A stretch of DNA of 64,000 nt, from contig NZ_LMCT01000005.1 in the NCBI RefSeq assembly GCF_001424875.1, positions 88,776 to 152,775 on the forward strand, given 5' to 3'. Below the pieces are notes generated by a model that had not been told where the DNA came from, did not search any database, and saw only the letters and a program-made list of their open reading frames with translations. Below, one piece after another: positions 17,638 to 26,357 of this stretch (the stretch's first letter is position 1; every line of letters begins with the position of its first letter). Source of the stretch: Kitasatospora sp. Root107 (GTDB taxonomy: Bacteria; Actinomycetota; Actinomycetes; Streptomycetales; Streptomycetaceae). A program made the translations under genes and the position numbers.

Positions 17638-17716
17638 GGACCCAAGAGTACGAGAACCGGATCGGGCTCCGTGACCCTCTCCCTTTCCCGGGCCCGGCCT
17701 GGCAGTATCCAACCCC

Positions 17717-18727
17717 ATGACCTGGAGACCCGTCGCCCTGCCGAACGCAGTGGCCCGCAGCCGGCTCGGCCGGACGGCCGCCGCGTTGCTGCTGGTCATC
17801 GGCGGGCTGGGCGGTTGGTGGCTGGCCGCGGCCGACGGCCCGGACTACCCGCGCGGCGAGATCGGCTTCGCCACCGGAGTCCAGCGAGGTGTGTACGACC
17901 GGTACGGACAGCTGCTCCGCAGCTACCTGCACACCGCGATGCCCGGGGTCGAACTGCGGCTGGACAACTCGCAGGGCTCGATCGACAACCTGGACCGGGT
18001 CGCCTCAGGACGGGACGCGTTCGCGATCGCCACCGCCGACGCGGTGGCCAGCTACCGGGGCGACGGCAAGGACCGGCTACGCGGGATAGCCCGGCTGTAC
18101 GACGACTACCTGCAACTGGTGGTGCCCGCCGACTCCAAGGTGCAGCGGGCCGCCGACCTCAAGGGCCTGCGGGTCGGGGTCGGGCAGAGCCGGTCCGGCG
18201 TCCTGCTGGTGACGAAGCGTCTGCTGGCCTCGGCCGGACTGGATCCGGACCAGGACGTGGCCGCCGCGAACCTCGGCGTCGGTGACGCCGCCGACCAGCT
18301 GAAGAACGGTCAGCTGGACGCCTTCTTCTGGTCCGGCGGGCTGCCCACCAGTGCGCTGAGCGACCTCTCGGACCAGTTCGCGATCCGGATCGTCCCGCTC
18401 GGTGACCTGGCCGAGGCGGTCGGCCACGGCGAGGGCGGCGGCGCCGACGCCTACCGCGCCGCCACCATCCCGGCCGACGCCTACCCCAAGGCCCGCCCCT
18501 CCGCGACGGCGGTGGCGACCCTGGCCGTCCCCAACCTGCTGATCACCCGCGAGGACGTCGACCCGGCCCTGGTGGAGCGGATGACCCAGGCCGTGATCGA
18601 CAGTCGCGACGCGATCGGCGCCGAAGTCCACGCCGCCCAGGTGGTGGACCTCCGCACCGCCGTCTACACGGACCCGCTGGCCCTGCACGAGGGCGCCCGG
18701 CGCTACTACCTCTCCGTCAAACCGTAA
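17717..18727 (+). CDS. TAXI-family extracytoplasmic solute-binding protein (orphan)
   Basis: A 336-residue TRAP-associated solute-binding protein of the TAXI type. An N-terminal signal anchor (about 19-40) precedes the two-lobed domain, with [19 protein letters not shown] and [15 protein letters not shown] as family segments. TAXI proteins usually bind glutamate, glutamine or other dicarboxylates and work with DctQM-type permeases. No permease gene is nearby. The gene instead converges on the GluK-like sensor kinase, next to glutamate importer genes. A role as external glutamate-binding partner of that kinase is inference. Confidence 0.88.
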   Translation: MTWRPVALPNAVARSRLGRTAAALLLVIGGLGGWWLAAADGPDYPRGEIGFATGVQRGVYDRYGQLLRSYLHTAMPGVELRLDNSQGSIDNLDRVASGRDAFAIATADAVASYRGDGKDRLRGIARLYDDYLQLVVPADSKVQRAADLKGLRVGVGQSRSGVLLVTKRLLASAGLDPDQDVAAANLGVGDAADQLKNGQLDAFFWSGGLPTSALSDLSDQFAIRIVPLGDLAEAVGHGEGGGADAYRAATIPADAYPKARPSATAVATLAVPNLLITREDVDPALVERMTQAVIDSRDAIGAEVHAAQVVDLRTAVYTDPLALHEGARRYYLSVKP

Positions 18728-18732
18728 GTTTC

Positions 18733-18830
18733 CGAGGAGATCTGGCGCTCGGGTCACTGCGAAAGTGCCTGACCAGCTACGGACGGATCACCTTTTCCGA
18801 GGTCGGCGTCGCAGTTCCCCGAGCCCCTGG
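18733..18830. repeat. Intergenic element, copy D, lacking its left arm
   Basis: The right arm (18807-18830) matches the other copies base for base. The interior is complete: GAGGAGATCTGGCGC, GGGTCACTGCGAAAGTGCC, TACGGACGGATCACC. The left arm is missing: homology starts right after the TAXI stop codon. It lies between convergent genes (6 nt and 30 nt from the stops) and shows the element can persist without its long stem. Confidence 0.85.
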
Positions 18831-18859
18831 TGGCTGATGCCCGAGCACCCTGCCAAGGG

Positions 18860-20287
18860 TCACCGGGGCCGAGGGACCGTCAGGTGGACCGAGAGGCCCG
18901 TCGGGGTGACCGGGGCGAAGTCGAGGGAGCCGCCGCCGGCCAGCAGCAGGGTACGGGCGATGGAGAGGCCGAGGCCGGAGCCGTCGACGTTCTGGTGGCG
19001 GGGGCTGCGCCAGAAGCGGTCGCCGATCCGGGCGAGTTCCTCTTCGGTGAGGCCGGGGCCCGCGTCGGAGACGGTGAGGGTGACCTCGCGTTTGCCGCGC
19101 TCGACGCCGAGCCGGACGGCCCCGCCGCTCGGGGTGAACTTGAGCGCGTTGTCGAGCACCGCGTCGAGCGCGCTGCCGAACCCGATCGGGTCGGCCAGCC
19201 CGACCGCGGTGGCCGGACCGTCCCAACCGAGCTGGATGCCGCGCTGGTTGGCGACCTGCTGCCAGGCGTCGATCCGGGCCAGCGCGAGGTCGGCCAGGTC
19301 GACGTGTTCGGGTTCGGGGCGGGCGTGTTCGGCGGTGGCCAGGCCGAGCAGGTCGTCGAGCACCCGGGCCAGCCGGACGCCCTCCTCCCGGACCGCGCCG
19401 AGCTCGGCGTCGTGGCCTTCCGGGAGTTCGAGACCGAGCAGTTCGACCCGCAGCAGCAGGGCGGCCAGCGGGTTGCGCAGCTGGTGCGAGGCATCCGCGA
19501 CGAAGGCCCGCTGCTGGTCCAGGGAGATCAGTACGTTGTCCGCCATGTCGTTGAACGACCGGGCCAGCCGCCGGAGTTCGGGGGGGCCACTGCTGGGGGC
19601 GACCCGGGCGTTCATCCGGCCGGTGGCGATGTCGTGGGTGGCCCGGTCCAGGGTGCGGACCGGGCGCAGCACCCAGCCGGTCAGCCGCATCGAGAGCAGG
19701 ATGGCCGCGATCATGGCGAGCGACTCGCCCGCGCCGATGCCGAGCCAGCGGTAGAGGATCCGGTGCCGCAGCGCTCCGGTGGGCGACTCGGTGATCACCA
19801 CGGCGATCACGTCACCGTCGCGGACCACCGGGGCGGCCACGGTGAGCGTGCGGTCGGGTGTCCAGGGCCAGGCCTGCGGCGGGTTCTGGCTGCGGCGGCC
19901 GTCCACCGCCTCCTGGAAGGCCTGCGATCCGGAGCCGGTGGTCGGGACCTGCCAGTCGGCGGGGGCCACCGCCACCGCGCTGCCGTCCCGGTGGAAGATG
20001 CCGACCTTGATCCCGTACAGCTCGTGGTAGCGCTGGACCTCGCCGACCAGGGCGTGCAGCCGGCCGCCGTCGCCGTCCACGGGGGTGGGGTCGCCCTTGA
20101 CGGCGGTGCCCGCGGTGGGGCGGCCCTGGGTCGGCAGGCTCTGGGCGAACCGGGCGGCGTCGTCCATCCGGTCGACCACCACCTTGCTCTGCTCGGCGGC
20201 GGCCATCGCGGCCCCCAGCGGCACCCCGAGAGCGGCCAGGACGGCGGTCATCAGGGAGAGCAGGATGCCGAGCAGGCGGGTACGCAC
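18860..20287 (-). CDS. gluK: Sensor histidine kinase, GluK-like
   Basis: A 475-residue membrane kinase. A first membrane span (about 5-30) and a second (about 175-200) flank an extracytoplasmic domain of about 145 residues. Then come HAMP, the H-box with ADASHQLRNPL, and the ATPase domain with N-box (LDNALKF), DAGPGLT and GSGLGLSIA. It is encoded 6 nt downstream of a matching OmpR-type regulator gene and beside the divergent gluABCD operon, the arrangement of the glutamate-responsive GluR-GluK pair of S. coelicolor. The symbol rests on this context; ligand binding is not shown by the sequence. Confidence 0.88.
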   Translation of the reverse strand: MRTRLLGILLSLMTAVLAALGVPLGAAMAAAEQSKVVVDRMDDAARFAQSLPTQGRPTAGTAVKGDPTPVDGDGGRLHALVGEVQRYHELYGIKVGIFHRDGSAVAVAPADWQVPTTGSGSQAFQEAVDGRRSQNPPQAWPWTPDRTLTVAAPVVRDGDVIAVVITESPTGALRHRILYRWLGIGAGESLAMIAAILLSMRLTGWVLRPVRTLDRATHDIATGRMNARVAPSSGPPELRRLARSFNDMADNVLISLDQQRAFVADASHQLRNPLAALLLRVELLGLELPEGHDAELGAVREEGVRLARVLDDLLGLATAEHARPEPEHVDLADLALARIDAWQQVANQRGIQLGWDGPATAVGLADPIGFGSALDAVLDNALKFTPSGGAVRLGVERGKREVTLTVSDAGPGLTEEELARIGDRFWRSPRHQNVDGSGLGLSIARTLLLAGGGSLDFAPVTPTGLSVHLTVPRPR

Positions 20288-20293
20288 GGGGGA

Positions 20294-20995
20294 TCAGCCG
20301 GCCGGCTGCTCGGGGATCAGGCGGTAGCCGACCCCCCGGACGGCCTCGACCAGGCCGGGCAGCGCGAGCTTGGTGCGCAGCGAACCGATGTGCACCTCGA
20401 GGGTCCGGCCGTTGCCCTCCCAGCCGGAGCGCCAGACCTCGCTGAAGATCTGCTCCCGCCGGTAGACCACGCCGGGGCTCTGCGCGAGCAGCGCCAGCAG
20501 GTCGAACTCCTTGCGGGTGAGCGGGACATCGCGCCCCTGCACGCTGACCCGGCGGCGTTCGCGGTCGATCAGGATGCCGCGGGCCTCCAGCGGCCCGGCC
20601 TGGCTGACCGGCTCGGCCGGTTCGGCGGCGAGGCCGCGGCGGGCCACCGCGTGGATGCGGGCGAGCAGTTCACCCATGTCGTACGGCTTGGTGACGTAGT
20701 CGTCGGCGCCGAGGTTGAGGCCGTGGATCCGGGATCGGATGTCGGCCCGCGCGGTCACCATGATCACCGGGACGCCGCTGTGCGCGCGGATCCGGCTGCA
20801 CACCTCGAAGCCGTCCCGGTCGGGCAGGCCGAGGTCGAGCAGCACCACCCGGTACGGGTCGCTGCCGTCCGGCACCAGCGCGTCCAGCGCCTCGTGCCCG
20901 CTGCGGGCGTGCCTGACCTGGAAGCCGTGCCGGCCGAGCACCGCGACCAGCGCGGCGGCCACCCGTTCGTCGTCCTCGACGAGCAGCAGTCGCAT
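20294..20995 (-). CDS. gluR: OmpR-family response regulator, GluR-like
   Basis: A 233-residue regulator starting at ATG 20995 (MRLLLVEDDERV). The receiver domain shows the acidic pair EDD, the phosphorylation site in RVVLLDLGLPDRDG, and the lysine in YVTKPYD. The C-terminal winged helix holds LTRKEFDLLALL and RTLEVHIGSLRTKL, typical of OmpR/PhoB. It is the first gene of gluR-gluK and is transcribed away from gluABCD, with 260 nt between. It probably controls that operon, as in S. coelicolor. Confidence 0.9.
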   Translation of the reverse strand: MRLLLVEDDERVAAALVAVLGRHGFQVRHARSGHEALDALVPDGSDPYRVVLLDLGLPDRDGFEVCSRIRAHSGVPVIMVTARADIRSRIHGLNLGADDYVTKPYDMGELLARIHAVARRGLAAEPAEPVSQAGPLEARGILIDRERRRVSVQGRDVPLTRKEFDLLALLAQSPGVVYRREQIFSEVWRSGWEGNGRTLEVHIGSLRTKLALPGLVEAVRGVGYRLIPEQPAG

Positions 20996-21156
20996 CCTGG
21001 GCCTCCGTTCGGTGTCCGATCCCTGCGGAGTATTGTCCAGTCCGCTCCGTCTGTCACGGCCGGACCGGTCGGCGACACAGCGTGGCCGGATCGTGATGCT
21101 CAAGTAATCCTCAGATCGGCTGACGTGGCATGGTCAGCGCCCTAAGGTCGGCCCAA

Positions 21157-21232
21157 CCGGGGGCTGCGAGCTCCGCCGGCGAACAGCCCCCGGGATCAGC
21201 ACCGCCCCCTGTGAGGAGAAACCTCAGGGGTT
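21157..21232 (+). promoter_or_regulatory. Two hairpins in the leader of gluA
   Basis: In the gluR-gluA intergenic region, CCGGGGGCTG (21157-21166) pairs perfectly with CAGCCCCCGG (21184-21193). About 15 nt later CCCCTG-TG-AGG pairs with CCTCAGGGG around AGAAA, ending near 21232, some 24 nt before the gluA ATG. Tandem leader hairpins may control elongation or translation of the operon. This is inference; the dyads themselves are clear. Confidence 0.5.
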
Positions 21233-21255
21233 CGCCCACGAGGGAGCCAGGCGCG

Positions 21256-22023
21256 ATGACCGAGACCACCGTCAGTGACTCCACCGCTGCTCCGCTGGTG
21301 GTGCTGAGCGGTGTGAACAAGCACTTCGGCGCCCTGCACGTGCTCCAGGACATCGACCTGGAGATCCGCCAGGGCGAGGTCGTGGTGCTGATCGGCCCGT
21401 CCGGATCCGGCAAGTCGACCCTGTGCCGGACCATCAACCGGCTGGAGACCATCGACTCGGGCGCGATCTCGATCGACGGCCGCCCGCTGCCCGCCGAGGG
21501 CAAGCAGCTGGCCAAGCTCCGGGCCGAGGTCGGCATGGTGTTCCAGAGCTTCAACCTCTTCGCGCACAAGACCGTGCTGGAGAACGTGGTGCTCGGCCAG
21601 GTGAAGGTGCGGAAGATCGCGCGCCCCGAGGCCGAGAAGACCGCGCACGCACTGCTGGAGCGGGTCGGGCTGGCGGCGCACGCGGCCAAGTACCCGGCCC
21701 AGCTCTCCGGTGGCCAGCAGCAGCGGGTGGCGATCGCCCGCGCGCTGGCGATGAACCCGAAGGTGATGCTCTTCGACGAGCCCACCTCGGCGCTCGACCC
21801 GGAGATGATCAACGAGGTGCTGGAGGTCATGCGCAGTCTGGCCGCCGAGGGGATGACCATGGTCGTGGTCACCCACGAGATGGGCTTCGCCCGCTCCGCC
21901 GCCAACCGCGTGCTCTTCATGGCCGACGGCAAGATCGTCGAGGAGAACACCCCGGAGGCGTTCTTCACCGCGCCCCGCAGCGACCGTGCCAAGGACTTCC
22001 TTTCGAAGATCCTGCACCACTGA
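21256..22023 (+). CDS. gluA: Glutamate ABC transporter, ATP-binding protein
   Basis: A 255-residue ATPase of the polar amino acid uptake family. Walker A is GPSGSGKS, the Q-loop MVFQSFNLF, the signature [16 protein letters not shown], Walker [14 protein letters not shown], and the switch His in VVTHEM. The ATG at 21256 is chosen because the protein then begins a few residues before the family's usual start. It heads the gluABCD operon (all plus strand), which imports glutamate, and it is divergent from gluR. Confidence 0.95.
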   Translation: MTETTVSDSTAAPLVVLSGVNKHFGALHVLQDIDLEIRQGEVVVLIGPSGSGKSTLCRTINRLETIDSGAISIDGRPLPAEGKQLAKLRAEVGMVFQSFNLFAHKTVLENVVLGQVKVRKIARPEAEKTAHALLERVGLAAHAAKYPAQLSGGQQQRVAIARALAMNPKVMLFDEPTSALDPEMINEVLEVMRSLAAEGMTMVVVTHEMGFARSAANRVLFMADGKIVEENTPEAFFTAPRSDRAKDFLSKILHH

Positions 22024-22030
22024 GGCCCCC

Positions 22031-22047
22031 ACTGACCTAGCGTCAGT
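22031..22047 (+). promoter_or_regulatory. Small hairpin between gluA and gluB
   Basis: ACTGAC and GTCAGT form a perfect 6-bp stem with a 5-nt loop, 8 nt after the gluA stop and 67 nt before gluB. The position suggests an mRNA stability or processing element giving unequal amounts of the ATPase and the abundant binding protein. It could also be chance. Confidence 0.4.
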
Positions 22048-22114
22048 CTTCTGTCATGCCCTGAACTCCCCGTGCCCGGACACTCCGTGGCCACACCAGA
22101 GGAGAGCTCCTTCC

Positions 22115-23008
22115 ATGAGGACTCGTCGTACCATCGCTGCCGCCATGTCCGTGCTGGCCCTGACCGCCGTCGCGGCCTGTGGCAAGGAGGCCCCCGTGGC
22201 CGCCGACAACGCCGTCAAGCTGCCGACCTACACGGTGAAGACCGACGCCAAGGTGGAGGGCTCGAAGACCTTCGACGAGGCCAAGAAGCGCGGCAAGTTG
22301 GTCATCGGCGCCAAGGCCGACCAGCCGTACCTGGGCTTCGAGAACACCGCCACCGGCGCCCGTGAGGGCTTCGACATCGAGATCGCCAAGATGATCGCGG
22401 CCGACCTGGGCTTCGCGCCCGACAAGATCGAGTTCAAGACGATCAACTCGGCCAACCGTGAGACCTCGCTCATCGGCGGCCAGATCGACTACTACGTCGG
22501 CACCTACACCATCAACGACACCCGCAAGCAGAAGGTCTCCTTCGCCGGCCCGTACTACATCGCCGGCCAGGACCTGCTGGTGCTCAAGGACAAGGCCGAG
22601 TTCACCGGCCCCGAGTCGGTCAAGGGCAAGAAGGTCTGCTCCGCGACCGGCTCCACCTCGGTGAAGAAGATCGAGGAGTTCGACCCGGTCAAGCCGGTCA
22701 CCCAGTACGACACCTACGCCCAGTGCGTGGACAAGCTGCTCACCAACGAGGTCGACGCGGTCACCACCGACGACGCGATCCTCAAGGGCTTCGCCGCCAA
22801 GAACGCCGGCAAGCTCAAGGTGGTCGGCAAGACCTTCTCCAAGGAGCCCTACGGCGTCGGCCTCGCCAAGGAGGACACGGCCTTCCAGACCGCCGTGGCC
22901 GCCGCGCTGAAGGCGCACGAGGACAACGGCGACTGGAAGAAGGCGTACGACGCCACCCTCGGTCTCTCGGGCGCTGCGGCTCCGGAGATCCCGGCCCTGA
23001 CCAACTGA
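22115..23008 (+). CDS. gluB: Glutamate ABC transporter, substrate-binding lipoprotein
   Basis: A 297-residue binding protein. The signal peptide ends with the lipobox AVAACG, so the mature protein is lipid-anchored. The SBP_bac_3 domain follows, with GFDIEIAKMIAADLG, IGGQIDYYVGTYTIND and DAVTTDDAIL as recognisable segments. The start ATG 22115 has GAGGAGAG upstream. It is the ligand receptor of the gluABCD importer. Confidence 0.95.
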   Translation: MRTRRTIAAAMSVLALTAVAACGKEAPVAADNAVKLPTYTVKTDAKVEGSKTFDEAKKRGKLVIGAKADQPYLGFENTATGAREGFDIEIAKMIAADLGFAPDKIEFKTINSANRETSLIGGQIDYYVGTYTINDTRKQKVSFAGPYYIAGQDLLVLKDKAEFTGPESVKGKKVCSATGSTSVKKIEEFDPVKPVTQYDTYAQCVDKLLTNEVDAVTTDDAILKGFAAKNAGKLKVVGKTFSKEPYGVGLAKEDTAFQTAVAAALKAHEDNGDWKKAYDATLGLSGAAAPEIPALTN

Positions 23009-23039
23009 CCCGTCCAGTAACGAAAGGAGGGCCGCCGGT

Positions 23040-23690
23040 ATGGGCAGACTGTTCGAGAACGGCAACTTGGAGCTGTTCCGGGACGGCTTCCTGCAGACGG
23101 TCGAACTCAGCGCGCTGAGTGCGCTGTTCGCCCTGCTGCTGGGCACCCTGCTGGCGGCCTTCCGGGTCTCCCCGGTCCCGGTGCTGCGAGTCTTCGGCAC
23201 CGTCTGGGTCAACACCTTCAGGAACACCCCGCTGACCGTGCTGTTCTTCGCGGTGGTCTTCGGACTCCCGCGGCTGGGCGTGCACTTCGACAACTTCACC
23301 TTCGCGGTGATAGCCCTGTCCGCGTACACCGGCTCGTTCGTCTGCGAGGTGCTCCGCTCGGGCATCAACACCGTCCAGGTCGGCCAGGCCGAGGCGGCCC
23401 GCAGTCTGGGCATGACGTTCAGTCAGACCCTGACCCAGGTGGTGCTGCCGCAGGCGGCGCGGACGGTGCTGGGGCCGATGAGCAGTGTGTTCATCGCACT
23501 CCCCCGCAACTCGGCGATCGCGGGCGCGTTCAGCGTCTCGGAGCTGTACCACTTCCAGCAGACCATGACCGACCTCGGGTACGGCATCTTCCTGATCTTC
23601 TTCTGGGTGGCGCTCGCCTATCTCTTCCTGAGCGCCTGCGTCGCCCTGATCTTCCGCTTCCTCGAGACCCGACTGGCGGTGGCCCGATGA
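23040..23690 (+). CDS. gluC: Glutamate ABC transporter, permease
   Basis: A 216-residue HisM-type inner-membrane permease with about five spans. The EAA-like coupling loop is readable as GQAEAARSLGMTFSQ followed by VVLPQA. The start ATG at 23040 is preceded by GAAAGGAGG. It follows gluB by 31 nt, and its stop overlaps the start of gluD (ATGA), so the two permease subunits are coupled. Confidence 0.95.
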   Translation: MGRLFENGNLELFRDGFLQTVELSALSALFALLLGTLLAAFRVSPVPVLRVFGTVWVNTFRNTPLTVLFFAVVFGLPRLGVHFDNFTFAVIALSAYTGSFVCEVLRSGINTVQVGQAEAARSLGMTFSQTLTQVVLPQAARTVLGPMSSVFIALPRNSAIAGAFSVSELYHFQQTMTDLGYGIFLIFFWVALAYLFLSACVALIFRFLETRLAVAR

Positions 23691-24517
23691 GCGGCAGCAG
23701 TGTTCTCTACGACGTCCCCGGCCCCCGGGCCAAGGCGCGCAACCTGATCCTCGGCGTGCTGGCAGGCGCCGGTCTGCTCGGACTGCTCTGGTACGTGTAC
23801 CGGAGCCTGGCCGACGCCAACCAGTTCACCGCAGCGATGTGGGACCCGTTCCAGTACAAGGTGGCCCAGGAGAAGATCCTGACCGGCCTGCTGGACACCC
23901 TCAAGGCCTTCGCCACGGCGGCCGTGCTCTCGCTGATCCTCGGCGCGCTGCTCGCGGCGGGCCGGCTCTCCGACCACAAGCCGGTCCGGACGGTGTGCAC
24001 AGCGATCGTGCAGTTCTTCCGGGCGATGCCGCTGCTGATCATGATCTTCGCGCTGTACCAGTCGCTCTTCACCACCTCCCCGTTCTGGGGCCTGGTGATC
24101 GGGCTGGCCCTGTACAACGGCGCGGTCCAGGCCGAGATCATCCGCTCCGGCATCAACGCCGTGCCGCGCGGACAGGGCGAGGCGGCCTTCGCGCTCGGCC
24201 TGCGCAAGACCCAGGTGATGGGCACCGTGCTGGTCCCGCAGGCGGTCCGCTCGATGCTGCCGGCCATCATCGGCCAGCTGGTCGTCACCCTCAAGGACAC
24301 CTCGCTCGGCTTCGTCATCACCTACCCCGAGCTGCTCTACGTCGGGAAGCTGATCGCCGGCACCACGGCCACTCCGGACGGTTACCCGTACATCCCGGTC
24401 ACCATCATCATCGGAGCGATCTACATCACGCTGTGCCTTCTTCTCACGGCGCTCGCCAAGTGGATCGAGGGCCGGAGCCGCCGCGGCGCGAACCGGCGTA
24501 CACCTGCCGCTGCTTGA
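23687..24517 (+). CDS. gluD: Glutamate ABC transporter, permease
   Basis: A 276-residue permease, longer at both ends than GluC. The coupling loop is GQGEAAFALGLRKTQ followed by VLVPQAVRS. Hydrophobic segments are near 20-42, 85-110, 120-145 and in the last third. It ends with a basic tail (SRRGANRR). It is the last gene of the operon; a strong palindrome lies about 70 nt downstream. Confidence 0.95.
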   Translation: MSGSSVLYDVPGPRAKARNLILGVLAGAGLLGLLWYVYRSLADANQFTAAMWDPFQYKVAQEKILTGLLDTLKAFATAAVLSLILGALLAAGRLSDHKPVRTVCTAIVQFFRAMPLLIMIFALYQSLFTTSPFWGLVIGLALYNGAVQAEIIRSGINAVPRGQGEAAFALGLRKTQVMGTVLVPQAVRSMLPAIIGQLVVTLKDTSLGFVITYPELLYVGKLIAGTTATPDGYPYIPVTIIIGAIYITLCLLLTALAKWIEGRSRRGANRRTPAAA

Positions 24518-24583
24518 CGGACACCCAGGTGATCTGTTGCATTGCTCTTCGTGACACCACCCGGGACCTCTGAGAGCCTGACT

Positions 24584-24617
24584 GCATATCCGGGCCGCAT
24601 GCCCGGGCCGGATATGC
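24584..24617. terminator. Palindrome after gluD, likely terminator
   Basis: GCATATCCGG (24584-24593) pairs with CCGGATATGC (24608-24617), with a GC-rich 14-nt loop that can itself pair further. It lies 66 nt after the gluD stop and 37 nt before the next start. There is no T-run, as is common for actinobacterial terminators. It could instead be an operator for the downstream monooxygenase. Confidence 0.5.
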
Positions 24618-24654
24618 GGTCGGGCTCTGCCGCCCTTTCGGCTCCTCCGACCAT

Positions 24655-26316
24655 GTGCGAGGTCCCGCCGTGGACCCGGTGATCATCGTCGGGGCCGGTC
24701 CGGTCGGCCTGGCCCTGGCCCTCGCGCTGGCCAGACAGGACGTACCCAGCGTCGTCCTGGACGAAGGCGCGGGGGTCTGCTCCGAGGGCCCGCGCAGCGT
24801 CGTGCTCACCCATGACAGCACCGCCTTCCTGACCCGGCTCGGCTACCAGCGGGCCGCCTCCGACGCCGCGAGCTGGGACGCCTTCACCATCTGGCGCCGC
24901 CGCACCGAGGTGCTCAGGATGCCGCTGGACGGCATCACCCACCTGCCGCAGCACCGGCTGCACCGCGGCCTGCGGGACGCGGTCACCGCCACCCCGCTGA
25001 TCCAGCTCAGCCCGCTCACCCGGCTGGTCGAGCTGGAGCAGGACAAGGACGGGGTCAGCGCGCGTAGCGTCAACTCGCAGACCAACGCCGTCACCTGGTG
25101 GCGCGGAAGTCATCTGGTCGGCTGCGACGGGGCCCGCTCGACCGTCCGCAAACTGCTCAAGGTGCGCTTCCCCGGCCGCCCCGCCGTCGACCGGCACGCG
25201 GTGGCCACCATCCGGGTGGACCTGCCGTTCGCGGGCGAGGCCCGGCTGCACCGCGAACCCCCGTGGCGGGGCGACCGCGAGGCCTCCGCCCGCCCGCTCC
25301 CGGACGGGCTCTGGCGGCTCGACTGGCGGCTGCCCCCCGGCCGCCCGGCACCCACCGCCCCGGTCGACCCGCACGCCACCTGGCCCGGCATCGTCACCGG
25401 CGACACCCTGCTGGCCCGGGTGAAATCCACCCTGACCGGCTGGTGCGGCGAGCTCCCGCCGTACGAACTGCTGGCCGCCGCCGACCACACCGCCCAGCAG
25501 CGGCTGGCCGCCCGGTTCCGGGTCGGCCGCTGCTTCCTGGCCGGGGACGCCGCCCACCTGCACGGCGCACTCGGCATGCAGAACCTCGCCGACGGCCTGC
25601 GGGACGCCGACAACCTGTCCTGGCGGCTCGCGCTGGCCTGGCACCTGCACTCCGGCTCCACCCTGCTGGACGGCTACGAGACCGAACGGCGCGGAGCGGT
25701 CGGCGCCCGGCTGCGCGCGGTCGACCAGGCGATGCCGCTGCTCCGGCCGCTGCGCGGCTGGCAGCAGACCCGGCGGTCGCTGCTCACCGGCTCGTTCCGC
25801 AAGCACGCCCCGCTGCTGGCGGACGGTCAGCTCGGCACCGGCCGGTTCGGCGGCGCGCCCGCCTACCCCGAGGCGCCGTCCGGCATCCCCGGCCGGGTCC
25901 CGCCACAGCGCGGCAGCCGGGGCACCTCGCTGACCGAGCAACTCCCGCCGACCGCCGCCGGGGTGCTCGCCCCCGACCTGCCGGTGACCACCACCGACGG
26001 CAGCACCGACCGGCTGCACGCCAGGCTCGGGGCCGGCTTCCTGCTGCTGCTGGTCGCGCCCGGCACCACGGTCTGGTCCTCCCAGCACTGGCTCTCGGCC
26101 GGTCTGATGCCCCGGCTGACCGCCCTGGCCGCCGCCCTGCCGATCCCCACCGAAGTGCTGGTCACCGACCAGTACCCGGCGGCCGATCCGCACACAGTCC
26201 TGCTGATCCGCCCCGACGGCCACCTGGTCGGCTCCGCCCACGGCGCCGAACCCGACGCCCTCCAGGCCCTGGCCCAGCACGCCCGCGGCGGCCCGACCCC
26301 GATCACCAGCCCCTGA
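24655..26316 (+). CDS. FAD-dependent aromatic-type monooxygenase (PHBH/RdmE-like)
   Basis: A 553-residue flavoprotein of the p-hydroxybenzoate hydroxylase superfamily. The Rossmann motif VGAGPVGLALA is at the N-terminus, the DG motif in GCDGARSTVR near 160, and the second FAD motif in CFLAGDAAHLHG near 295-305. The C-terminal third is a thioredoxin-like domain (about 440-553) as in polyketide and phenol hydroxylases. The start is taken as GTG 24655; another GTG at 24670 is possible. Substrate unknown. It follows the glu operon by 137 nt and converges with an ABC permease gene. Confidence 0.88.
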   Translation: MRGPAVDPVIIVGAGPVGLALALALARQDVPSVVLDEGAGVCSEGPRSVVLTHDSTAFLTRLGYQRAASDAASWDAFTIWRRRTEVLRMPLDGITHLPQHRLHRGLRDAVTATPLIQLSPLTRLVELEQDKDGVSARSVNSQTNAVTWWRGSHLVGCDGARSTVRKLLKVRFPGRPAVDRHAVATIRVDLPFAGEARLHREPPWRGDREASARPLPDGLWRLDWRLPPGRPAPTAPVDPHATWPGIVTGDTLLARVKSTLTGWCGELPPYELLAAADHTAQQRLAARFRVGRCFLAGDAAHLHGALGMQNLADGLRDADNLSWRLALAWHLHSGSTLLDGYETERRGAVGARLRAVDQAMPLLRPLRGWQQTRRSLLTGSFRKHAPLLADGQLGTGRFGGAPAYPEAPSGIPGRVPPQRGSRGTSLTEQLPPTAAGVLAPDLPVTTTDGSTDRLHARLGAGFLLLLVAPGTTVWSSQHWLSAGLMPRLTALAAALPIPTEVLVTDQYPAADPHTVLLIRPDGHLVGSAHGAEPDALQALAQHARGGPTPITSP

Positions 26317-26357
26317 CGGCCCGTCACCGGCTGCGGCGCTGACCATGCGTCAGCCCG

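Noticed and set aside
21157..21232. A known riboswitch class (for example a glutamine or glycine type) in the gluA leader
   Set aside because: The hairpins lack the conserved core of any riboswitch class I can recognise.
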